DNA from: a virus
DNA length: 29,208 bases
Reading direction: 5' to 3' (one strand)
IMG/VR virus record: IMGVR_UViG_3300027983_000080
Location: 1-29,208 of that record
Under the pieces are notes generated by a model, which was given only the letters and a program-made list of their open reading frames with translations, did no database searches and had not been told where the DNA came from. The translations under genes were made by a program, and so were the position numbers. Shown piece by piece: positions 1-5,334 of the stretch (its first letter is position 1; each line of letters starts with the position of its first letter).

Positions 1-132
1 GTACTCGCTACTGAGTAACGAACGTTCTTTCCCCTCCTCGTCTATCCCGTGGAAAGCCCCGTACTTTAAAAGGGTTTCCTCTGCTTGTTGTTTAACCCAT
101 ACCTTTAGTGTTTTAGTAACTTTTCTTTCCAT
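1..132 (-). CDS. Hypothetical phage protein, 5'-end fragment (C-terminus beyond window)
   Basis: A - strand frame opens with ATG at 132-130 and stays open for 44 codons to the left edge, so the gene is partial. It begins MERKVTKTLKVWVKQQAEET. A good Shine-Dalgarno (AAGGGAG) lies a few bases upstream, inside the end of the preceding gene, whose stop is at 134-136. This packing and orientation match the rest of the leftward operon. The visible part is charged and hydrophilic, with no recognisable motif or membrane segment. I do not recognise it. The real start looks secure from the ribosome site and spacing. Confidence 0.6.
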   Translation of the reverse strand, partial: MERKVTKTLKVWVKQQAEETLLKYGAFHGIDEEGKERSLLSSEY

Positions 133-133
133 C

Positions 134-361
134 TTAAGCTCCCTTCTCTGTTAGCTGTTCGTATAAGTCACACAAGTCGCTGTGAACCTTTTTTAAATCT
201 TTTAGGTTAAATGTATCACATGCCCGATTGAACCTCGTATCAAGCTGCTTATCGATGCTGTGAAGGTCTACCTTCGATAGTTCCTCTATGCCGTTTAATA
301 TGACTAAGCATAGGCAGCGAGTTATTTTAACTTTATCGTGGTTTGTGCGTTTAGCTTTCAT
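134..361 (-). CDS. Small hypothetical phage protein (75 aa)
   Basis: A 75-residue basic protein beginning MKAKRTNHDKVKITRCLC. It is predicted helical, with two cysteines near residues 16-18 and a C-terminal stretch rich in Leu, Asp and Lys. Its ATG overlaps the stop of the upstream gene by four bases (ATGA), which indicates translational coupling. No family is recognised. Position in the leftward operon suggests an early or accessory function such as host interaction, but this is inference only. Confidence 0.65.
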   Translation of the reverse strand: MKAKRTNHDKVKITRCLCLVILNGIEELSKVDLHSIDKQLDTRFNRACDTFNLKDLKKVHSDLCDLYEQLTEKGA

Positions 362-735
362 GCTTTTCCTTTCCGGTAAACTTTACCAGTTAACTGATAG
401 TATTCATTTTTAAGTTGCCCTATGTCTGCTGGTTTACCTTCAATTAACTCCCTGAACTCTTTAACCTCTTCTTCGTATGAAGTGCACCACGATAAGTGCA
501 TAGGTTCGTAGGTTATTGATAAACGCGTTGGTTCGTAGGCTAGTATTGCCGCTTTATTTGCTTCAACGTTACCTTCATGTATCTGGTGCCCTACGCGTAT
601 TATTTCACGCATAAATTCTACGTCTATATTCTTATGCTCGGCTATCTTCTCAACTGTTAGATAGTCATTTCTGTATTCTAGATACAGTGATTGAAGTATT
701 TTGTTTAGCTCTGGCACGTTAGTCAGTTTGTACAT
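358..735 (-). CDS. Hypothetical phage protein with helix-turn-helix-like N-terminal part (125 aa)
   Basis: The chosen start is the ATG at 735-733 (MYKLTNVPEL), because AGAGGA lies six bases upstream; an in-frame ATG at 774 has no ribosome site and overlaps the previous gene. Residues about 22-45 (YRNDYLTVEKIAEHKNIDVE) look like a small helix-turn-helix, with 'YLTVEKIAEH' resembling the first helix and turn seen in many short phage proteins. The C-terminal third is acidic then basic. A DNA-binding role is possible but unproven; no specific family is assigned. It is coupled by ATGA overlap to the next gene downstream. Confidence 0.6.
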   Translation of the reverse strand: MYKLTNVPELNKILQSLYLEYRNDYLTVEKIAEHKNIDVEFMREIIRVGHQIHEGNVEANKAAILAYEPTRLSITYEPMHLSWCTSYEEEVKEFRELIEGKPADIGQLKNEYYQLTGKVYRKGKA

Positions 736-748
736 GCTATCCTCTTTT

Positions 749-1000
749 TTAAAATGGTCTATCGTCTGGGTCAAAAGTTGGCTGCATTTTTAGTGCTTCG
801 TCTGCTATCTCTTCATAAACTCCAAACTTCTCTTTGTGCCACTTAGCACGCCTATTGTTATCTATTTTATGGATAACTTTTAACGTCTTCGCTAACGCTA
901 GATAGTCAGTGTCAGGTTCGCTTAATACTTGTGCTACATGCGCGTCTAAAATGTCTTGGATAATTTCAAGCTCTTTGCTTGATAGTGCTTTAATTTTCAT
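749..1000 (-). CDS. Small hypothetical phage protein (83 aa)
   Basis: Start taken as the ATG at 1000-998 (MKIKALSSKELEIIQ), preceded by AGAGGATAAT. The longer in-frame start at 1048 would run through the small membrane peptide gene and has no ribosome site. The protein is mostly helical and charged and ends in a Pro/Asp-rich tail (FDPDDRPF). The upstream peptide gene ends TAA only one base before this ATG (TAATATG), so translation is probably coupled. No homology is recognised. Confidence 0.6.
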   Translation of the reverse strand: MKIKALSSKELEIIQDILDAHVAQVLSEPDTDYLALAKTLKVIHKIDNNRRAKWHKEKFGVYEEIADEALKMQPTFDPDDRPF

Positions 1001-1001
1001 A

Positions 1002-1082
1002 TTATCCTCTCTTAAGTAATTTGATTGATAAAACTGCAAAGCATACAAGCAATGCGGTAATGTTAAAAAGTTCTGCGCTCAT
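1002..1082 (-). CDS. Tiny predicted single-span membrane peptide (26 aa)
   Basis: Reading the - strand from ATG at 1082-1080 gives MSAELFNITALLVCFAVLSI followed by KLLKRG and a TAA stop at 1004-1002. Residues 5-20 are a continuous hydrophobic segment and the last six are basic, as in a small inner-membrane peptide with the basic end in the cytoplasm. A strong Shine-Dalgarno (AAGGAAG) sits seven bases before the ATG, and the gene exactly fills the gap between the 280-aa gene and the 83-aa gene. Function unknown; phage peptides of this type include inhibitors of host membrane processes and small lysis proteins. Confidence 0.6.
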   Translation of the reverse strand: MSAELFNITALLVCFAVLSIKLLKRG

Positions 1083-1083
1083 G

Positions 1084-1926
1084 TTAGACTTCCTTTGATT
1101 TAATGAATGTTAATAATTGTTTAGCTGAGTACATGGCATTTTCAGTGTGCTTGCGTACCCACGAAGTAGTTTTAGGTGAATACTTAAAACCATTGCGCTT
1201 AATTGCTTCAATGATCTCTTTGCTTGGCTTCTCATCGTGGTGGACTATAACTCGGTCGTTATCTATGAATATTTTGCCGCCTATGAATGTCATGTCTTCA
1301 AAGTCTGATTTTACTTCTATGCGGTTTTTCATAGTTTCTAGTTTCTTGTTACGCTCTCTGATCTTAGTGGTCAATGAGGTAACTTTATATGATGGAAGTG
1401 ACCCGTTACCCCACTCAAGGTCAGTGTGCATACGTAGAGTGTATAGGTTATTTGCCTTAAGCCATTCAACACGCGCCTCTGGTGTCTTGAGCTTGTTTAC
1501 CAACTTGTACATGTCGCGTCTGATCTCAAGGCGCTCAATTTCCTCTAACGTCTTATCTATTTCTGCTTCGGGGCTTAGGGTGCGCTCTCTGGTGGCTGCA
1601 TTGATATACTTTTTACGCCAATGATCGAAGTCGCTTAATGCTCTGTCTCTGCTATCCCATGCCTTGCCATTTCTGCGGTTGTTGAAGTTCGCTGGGCCTG
1701 TAATCATGGGACTTGCGCACCGTGATTGTCGGGCAAAAATAAGCATTACGCGCTGGCAATACTTGGCTTCGTAGTTTCCTGTAGAACCGTTTGCATCCAT
1801 GAGAGTTTTAAGGTCGTCTGATAGTTGACTGTCATAGTGGTTAAAGTCTGCCTCACCACGTTTCTCTGGGCTAAATGATGTCCACCCGTAGGATTGAATC
1901 ATGATTTGTTTGTTGAGTGTGCTCAT
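1084..1926 (-). CDS. Conserved-looking phage protein with 'GPANF' and 'NGFKYSP' motifs (280 aa)
   Basis: The largest gene of the leftward operon. It starts at an ATG preceded by AAAGGATACA. Residues 68-89 contain SRCASPMITGPANFNNRRNG and residues 245-261 contain NGFKYSPKTTSWVRKHT. From memory, both motif types occur together in uncharacterised phage and plasmid proteins; the C-terminal motif resembles the 'GF+(W/Y)SP...W.R.LT' ending of mobile-element proteins. The centre (115-205) is rich in Lys, Glu and Arg and probably coiled coil. I infer a nucleic-acid or replication-associated role, but no catalytic residues are identifiable. Confidence 0.7.
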   Translation of the reverse strand: MSTLNKQIMIQSYGWTSFSPEKRGEADFNHYDSQLSDDLKTLMDANGSTGNYEAKYCQRVMLIFARQSRCASPMITGPANFNNRRNGKAWDSRDRALSDFDHWRKKYINAATRERTLSPEAEIDKTLEEIERLEIRRDMYKLVNKLKTPEARVEWLKANNLYTLRMHTDLEWGNGSLPSYKVTSLTTKIRERNKKLETMKNRIEVKSDFEDMTFIGGKIFIDNDRVIVHHDEKPSKEIIEAIKRNGFKYSPKTTSWVRKHTENAMYSAKQLLTFIKSKEV

Positions 1927-1952
1927 ATTGTATCCTTTGTTTTGGTGGTTTT

Positions 1953-2252
1953 TTAGTATGTTTCTAGTGTAGGAAATTTCTTATTGAGCTTTAACGCTCC
2001 AACTTCGATTATCTCCTCAATGTAAAAGCTTAAGGTTTCACTGTCTGAAACTTTTAGCTCTAGCCTATCGTCAAATATAAATGGTGTACCGTAGTTTACT
2101 ATTATGTCCTTTAATGCTTGTTCGTAGCTTGTGGCGGTGAACTCGCCTATCTGATTAAAACTGTGGTTAGCGCGTCCACCACTTATAGAAGTGTGCTCCT
2201 CCCCAGTTACGGCAAAGTCAATCATTTGCATTACTGTGATTTTAAGTTCCAT
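1953..2252 (-). CDS. Hypothetical phage protein (99 aa)
   Basis: An acidic 99-residue protein, MELKITVMQMIDFAVTGEEH onward, preceded by an AAAGGGTACATT ribosome site. It mixes predicted beta strands (FIFDDRLELKVSD) with a C-terminal helix, a small globular fold. No family is recognised. It lies 27 bases from the next gene downstream and 29 bases from the one upstream, with the same leader style (TTTGTTAATTAA, then a GGGTA-type site) as its neighbours, so it is part of the same transcript. Confidence 0.6.
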   Translation of the reverse strand: MELKITVMQMIDFAVTGEEHTSISGGRANHSFNQIGEFTATSYEQALKDIIVNYGTPFIFDDRLELKVSDSETLSFYIEEIIEVGALKLNKKFPTLETY

Positions 2253-2281
2253 AATGTACCCTTTGTTAATTAACTAATTTA

Positions 2282-2737
2282 TTAATCTGCTTTCGATAGA
2301 AATGCTTGGATTGCTTTATAAGTGTGCTTGATACCCAGTACTTTGCAGGTGTTTTTAATCGATAGGTTATCTTTGTCAAAGTTATCCTGCGCAATTGCTA
2401 CGCACATAAGGTTAAAAGTATTCGCTAGGCTTGTACCGTTTTTATAGGCTTCATACTTATCCGCATACTGAGATTCTAGCTCGCAAAAGAATACGTCTGC
2501 GAATCGTTCGAATTGCACTTCGTTAATATGCGCCAATCGAGTCATGCGGTACTCTTCGCTTCCTCCAATTGACTTTTTATTAGTTAGTAGTGCGTATGCT
2601 TCAAAGTCTTCGGCTGCGGCTTTTACGTTAGCTGTGAATTGCTCACTAGCTCCTAGTGTATTGCATACAAGATCAAGTGAGGTGGCTTGCGTGGTAAACT
2701 GGGTATGCCCGTAGATTGTTATTACGTAGAGTTTCAT
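2282..2737 (-). CDS. Hypothetical phage protein (151 aa)
   Basis: Begins MKLYVITIYGHTQFTTQATS, preceded by AAAGGATATAAA. The first 15 residues look like a beta strand opening a small alpha/beta domain. The rest is helical with several Asn, Asp and Lys-rich turns and an Ala/Phe-rich middle. No known motif is seen. The leader is nearly identical to those of the genes at 2760-3146 and 3148-3348, suggesting duplicated leader sequences or shared translational control within the operon. Confidence 0.6.
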   Translation of the reverse strand: MKLYVITIYGHTQFTTQATSLDLVCNTLGASEQFTANVKAAAEDFEAYALLTNKKSIGGSEEYRMTRLAHINEVQFERFADVFFCELESQYADKYEAYKNGTSLANTFNLMCVAIAQDNFDKDNLSIKNTCKVLGIKHTYKAIQAFLSKAD

Positions 2738-2759
2738 TTTATATCCTTTGTTTATTTGT

Positions 2760-3146
2760 TTATTTAACTATTGCCGCATCAATTGACCGAATAACTTTGC
2801 CAGTTTCCATTGTGTACTCGCCTACGCTTATACATGCTTTATTTTTAAGCATGATGACCACTGATGAAAGGGAGTAGAAACAATCTTTTGAAGCGTTTTC
2901 TGGCCATATCTCTATCGATTGAATGTCATTAATTAGAGGTGCGAGTCTGTCACTTATATAAATTGAATTGTACTGGAAGTTTTTACCGTACATGACTGTA
3001 GCTTTAAAGGGTGCTTCGATAGCTCCTATAAATTCGTTCCATGTAACATCTTTACCGCTTATTTTGTGCCTTTCGGTATATCCAAGGGAAATACTGCCAT
3101 CTTGCATTACGTGAATTGTTTTTAGGTTTTTAGTCTTGATCTTCAT
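2760..3146 (-). CDS. Hypothetical phage protein (128 aa)
   Basis: Begins MKIKTKNLKTIHVMQDGSIS, with a GAGGATATAAA ribosome site formed by the last codons of the upstream gene (stop TAA, one base, then ATG), so translation is tightly coupled. Alternating hydrophobic and polar residues predict a beta-rich fold with few charged clusters. No family is recognised. Confidence 0.6.
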   Translation of the reverse strand: MKIKTKNLKTIHVMQDGSISLGYTERHKISGKDVTWNEFIGAIEAPFKATVMYGKNFQYNSIYISDRLAPLINDIQSIEIWPENASKDCFYSLSSVVIMLKNKACISVGEYTMETGKVIRSIDAAIVK

Positions 3147-3147
3147 T

Positions 3148-3348
3148 TTATATCCTCATTCTTATAGTTTCTGTAGTTACATTAGGCAGCTCAAGGTGAA
3201 ACATATCTAAGCCTGTAAACGTTCTACATATGTACTCGCCTGCGTGCGTGTACCAAGTCATACCGTTAAAAGTTTCAATGTCGCCTGACAGAATCATCTC
3301 TTTGGTCAGAGCTTTAACTTCGTTTAAGTTGTGTGCTGTATTTTTCAT
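3148..3348 (-). CDS. Small hypothetical phage protein (66 aa)
   Basis: Begins MKNTAHNLNEVKALTKEMIL, preceded by AAAGGGGTATAAA. The N-terminal half is helical; the second half (MTWYTHAGEYICRTFTGLDM) looks like beta strands. The last codons supply the ribosome site for the next gene. No known domain. An antisense frame of similar size on the + strand has no ribosome site and is disregarded. Confidence 0.55.
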   Translation of the reverse strand: MKNTAHNLNEVKALTKEMILSGDIETFNGMTWYTHAGEYICRTFTGLDMFHLELPNVTTETIRMRI

Positions 3349-3363
3349 TTTATACCCCTTTGT

Positions 3364-3648
3364 TTATTTGCTTATTCTTTTAGCTAGTTTTAGTTCACGT
3401 TTAGATTGTTTTGCAGCGTCGATAAGATGACGCTCGTATTGTTTATGCTGAATTTCGATGCGCTTTTGAGCGTCCAGTGAGTCGGCTTCCATGCGCTTGT
3501 ATTGCTCATTTAATAACTCTTCACGATGAGGCATATAGTCCACGTTATCAATGCCCACGCAGTGAGGGTGCGCAAGGATAGCGTCCAGCTTGCTAGTGTT
3601 CATCTTAGACCAGTTTGTACCGCGCTTGTGTCTGATGTTCTTGCTCAT
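3364..3648 (-). CDS. Small basic coiled-coil hypothetical protein (94 aa)
   Basis: Begins MSKNIRHKRGTNWSKMNTSK. From about residue 40 to the end the sequence is a continuous charged helix (EELLNEQYKRMEADSLDAQK and on), consistent with a short coiled coil. The ribosome site (AGGCGA) is weaker than those of its neighbours. The spacer upstream (3660-3680) carries tandem TTAAG pentamers. The lysine-rich tail could bind nucleic acid; this is inference. Confidence 0.55.
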   Translation of the reverse strand: MSKNIRHKRGTNWSKMNTSKLDAILAHPHCVGIDNVDYMPHREELLNEQYKRMEADSLDAQKRIEIQHKQYERHLIDAAKQSKRELKLAKRISK

Positions 3649-3699
3649 GGGTCGCCTATTAGTTAAGTTAAGTTAAGTAAATGGTTTGTAGGTTACTAT

Positions 3700-3921
3700 T
3701 TAGACTAGGCTATTTTTAAGGAACTCTTCTGACCTAGCTATTTCAGCTATGCAAGCCATTAATTCAGCTTTAGTAATAGTTACATGTAAATCTCGCCCTT
3801 CAATGTCAGTGTTTATGGCCACGATAACTGATAGCGCACTGCGACTAATTACTTGCATACCACTATCTGCGAGTGTCCTGACATGCCTACGGATGGACTT
3901 GTTCACTGTTTGAATTTTCAT
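3700..3921 (-). CDS. Small phage protein, paralogue of the next gene (73 aa)
   Basis: Begins MKIQTVNKSIRRHVRTLADS, preceded by AGAGGACCTATAAA. It aligns along its whole length with the product of 3923-4123: both start MK(I/V), have a basic first 20 residues, a Ser-rich strand in the middle, then a '(K/R)DL.(I/V)T(F/I)T+.EL' strand-helix ending. The shared layout suggests one small alpha/beta fold produced by tandem duplication. Function unknown. As the second gene after the promoter it should be expressed early and strongly. Confidence 0.6.
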   Translation of the reverse strand: MKIQTVNKSIRRHVRTLADSGMQVISRSALSVIVAINTDIEGRDLHVTITKAELMACIAEIARSEEFLKNSLV

Positions 3922-3922
3922 T

Positions 3923-4123
3923 TTATAGGTCCTCTAGGTTAATTAATACTTTAAGTGCTTCTTCTAGTTCAAGCCTAGTGAAAGTAATGAGTAAATCTTT
4001 CCCTGCTCCGATAGTGGGTACTGATAGGGTGACCGTAGTAGCACTGCTTTCTATTATCCTTGACGGGCTATTGGCTATCAGTTTGGTCCTTTCTCGTTCG
4101 CGGGTTCTAGTTATAACTTTCAT
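3923..4123 (-). CDS. Small phage protein, first gene of the leftward operon (66 aa)
   Basis: Start taken at ATG 4123-4121 (MKVITRTRERERTKLIANSP) because AAGGAC lies seven bases upstream, and because the longer in-frame start at 4204 would lie inside the -35 box of the promoter at 4176-4204. The first 15 residues are strongly basic. Residues about 46-58 (GKDLLITFTRLELEE) match the equivalent part of the neighbouring paralogue. The 5' leader after the promoter is about 45 bases. Early expression is expected; function unknown. Confidence 0.6.
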   Translation of the reverse strand: MKVITRTRERERTKLIANSPSRIIESSATTVTLSVPTIGAGKDLLITFTRLELEEALKVLINLEDL

Positions 4124-4175
4124 TTGTTGGTCCTTGTTGGTGTAGTTTGCGGTGCATTTTATATGCTTGACATGT

Positions 4176-4204
4176 ATAATATCAGTTGGTGAAATAGCTG
4201 TCAA
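4176..4204 (-). promoter_or_regulatory. Strong sigma70-like promoter for the leftward operon, with flanking operator-like motifs
   Basis: On the - strand, TTGACA (4204-4199) and TATTAT (4181-4176) are separated by exactly 17 bases: a perfect -35 and a 5/6 -10 at ideal spacing. The -35 box lies within a TGTCAAGG motif (4199-4206), and the inverted form GCTTGACA lies just past the expected start point at 4165-4172. Both resemble the TGTCAAGC repeats further right, so they may be operators. The promoter reads into all - strand genes. Confidence 0.75.
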
Positions 4205-4795
4205 GGCTTATTCCCGAAATAACTAAATCGCGTTTAAGGGATGAAATTTTTACAGTAAATAGGGGTAAATAGTTTACATGCGGCATGTTAGTGAAAAAGT
4301 GGTTCCTGTTATCCATGCTTTAGGTAGGGTAAAATGGTACCATGTCGATTGTTTAAATATTAAAAAATAATAGTGGTGCTTAATAAGCTAATAAGGAAGT
4401 TGATTTATATATATCCACAGGTCTTTTACACACGTAACGGGGTTAGGGCACTTAACTAGTTGATATCTGTATAGTACGTATATTCCAGCAAACTTCCACC
4501 GCTAACTCCCTGTAATCTCATTCGAAGTCATTGACAGCGAAACGCGAAAGCCCGTCAAGTCCTGTCAAGCCCTACAAGCGGTCCATTTTCAGCCTATACC
4601 TTGTCAAGCATGCTATCCTGAAAGCCTCGCCTCGGCAATCCTGCGAGGTCGTTATTTGCATTGCACTGCATAATATCAACTCTCCAAGCCCATTTCCATC
4701 AAAGCTCCTGTAAGCCCGTGAGCGCGTCCCACTAACCTAGAGGTAGGTACACAAGCACTGCACCGTAAAACTACCACCTAGTCAATCCTGCGCAG
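4205..4795. other. Non-coding regulatory region, left part
   Basis: No frame here has a convincing ribosome site or protein-like composition. Visible items are TGTCAAGC motifs at 4563-4570 and 4602-4609 plus a near match CGTCAAGT at 4553-4560; a hairpin CCTCGC/GCGAGG (4625-4630 with 4643-4648); a 10-bp direct repeat CAATCCTGCG at 4636 and 4783; and GTACGTATATTCC at about 4474, similar to the core of the 21-bp repeats near 5010. Composition differs from the genes on both sides. I infer a control or origin region. Confidence 0.5.
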
Positions 4796-4911
4796 CCTGT
4801 GAACCTGTGAACCTGTGAACCTGTGAACCTGTGAACCTGTGAACCTGTGAACCTGTGAACCTGTGAACCTGTGAACCTGTGAACCTGTGAACCTGTGAAC
4901 CTGTGAACCTG
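4796..4911. repeat. Tandem octamer array, about 14.5 copies of ACCTGTGA
   Basis: A perfect 8-bp period runs through 116 bp with no visible mismatch, bounded by GCAG on the left and GCTCCAG on the right. Such homogeneous arrays expand and contract by slippage, so copy number may vary between isolates or reflect assembly choices. Because three octamers make 24 bp, one - strand frame is open as an eight-residue peptide repeat, but nothing suggests it is translated. The array lies between scattered and clustered TGTCAAGC sites. Confidence 0.9.
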
Positions 4912-4917
4912 CTCCAG

Positions 4918-4975
4918 TGTCAAGCTGAGAGAGTGTCAAGCATGGCACGCTGTCAAGCATGTTACGCTGTCAAGC
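4918..4975 (+). repeat. Iteron-like cluster: four TGTCAAGC copies at 16-17 bp spacing
   Basis: TGTCAAGC occurs at 4918, 4934, 4951 and 4968, giving steps of 16, 17 and 17 bp. The two central copies share more (TGTCAAGCATG then CGC before the next). An inverted near copy GCTTGACT lies at 4999-5006. Regular same-face spacing of short direct repeats is typical of replication-initiator iterons or cooperative repressor arrays. Related copies overlap the early promoter at 4176-4204. Function is inferred from layout only. Confidence 0.65.
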
Positions 4976-5005
4976 TGGGATAGAATTAATTGGAGCGTGC
5001 TTGAC

Positions 5006-5063
5006 TAGAGGTGCGTATATTACATGTAAACGGTTGGGTAGGTAGAGGTGCGTATATTACATG
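5006..5063 (+). repeat. Pair of identical 21-bp direct repeats
   Basis: The 21 bases at 5006-5026 and 5043-5063 are identical (TAGAGGTGCGTATATTACAT plus G), 37 bp apart start to start. Each contains TATATT, a possible -10 box on the + strand (5016-5021 and 5053-5058), but I see no -35 at normal spacing. They could be activator-dependent or phage-specific promoter or protein-binding sites. A weaker relative of the core lies at about 4474. They immediately precede the C/G-run hairpins at 5077-5130. Confidence 0.7.
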
Positions 5064-5076
5064 CTGGAGAGGCGGT

Positions 5077-5130
5077 CCCCCCTTTTGCCGCACGCGCAGG
5101 GGGGTATACTCCCACCCCCCTTTAAATTTT
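5077..5130 (+). terminator. Competing hairpins resembling an attenuator / intrinsic terminator
   Basis: GGGGGGT (5099-5105) can pair with ACCCCCC (5114-5120), leaving an 8-base loop and followed by TTTAAATTTT, the form of an intrinsic terminator. The same G run can instead pair with CCCCCC at 5077-5082. The two pairings exclude each other, as in terminator/antiterminator switches. Transcription from upstream (possibly the 21-bp repeats) would meet it before reaching the RNA gene and terminase. A purely insulating terminator is the simpler alternative. Confidence 0.5.
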
Positions 5131-5286
5131 TGGCTATTTAAAATACTGCCAAACAGGGTACTTCCATAAATTTTTGGCTATTTAAAATACTGCCAAACAG
5201 GGTACTTCCCTAAACTTGTTAAAAATTTTTGGCTATTTAAAATACTTGTTAAACAGGGTACTTCCCTAAACTTGTTAAAAATTTTT
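5124..5286. repeat. Three AT-rich direct repeats with internal dyad (about 42 bp units)
   Basis: Units begin near 5124, 5168 and 5223. Each has AAATTTTTGGC, the core CTATTTAAAATACT and the ending AAACAGGGTACTTCC. Units 1 and 2 contain a perfect inverted repeat TTTGGC-N13-GCCAAA (5129-5153 and 5173-5197); unit 3 has lost the right arm (TTGTT instead of GCC). A second repeat, CCCTAAACTTGTTAAAAATT, occurs at about 5208 and 5264. The dyads look like protein-binding sites and the A+T richness would suit DNA unwinding beside an iteron cluster. Confidence 0.8.
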
Positions 5287-5304
5287 ACCGCCCATAATTT
5301 TTAC

Positions 5305-5334
5305 TTGACTATGTTTTAACACTTGAAATAAGCT
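5305..5334 (+). promoter_or_regulatory. Possible promoter for the structured RNA (weak)
   Basis: TTGACT (5305-5310) is a 5/6 match to a -35 box. At 18 bp spacing TAAGCT (5329-5334) matches only three of six -10 positions. An alternative, TTGTTA (5272-5277), 17 bp, TAATTT (5295-5300), is equally weak. TTGACT also overlaps an inverted TGTCAAG-like motif. Some start in this region seems required for the RNA and terminase genes. Confidence 0.3.

Noticed and set aside
1103-1624. 173-codon + strand frame opposite the 280-aa gene
   Set aside because: Opposes a gene with conserved motifs and a clear ribosome site; looks like reverse-complement coding shadow.
4625-4648. CCTCGC/GCGAGG hairpin as a terminator or CRISPR-type repeat
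   Set aside because: The 12-base loop is large, no T-run follows, and the sequence is not repeated.
4778-4960. A - strand frame encoding an eight-residue peptide repeat (GSQVHRFT) across the octamer array
   Set aside because: The frame is open only because the 8-bp repeat has no stop in any phase chosen; no ribosome site, no non-repeat domain.
4796-5286. CRISPR array
   Set aside because: Repeats are tandem octamers, short iteron-like motifs or AT-rich units with no regular unique spacers and no cas genes.
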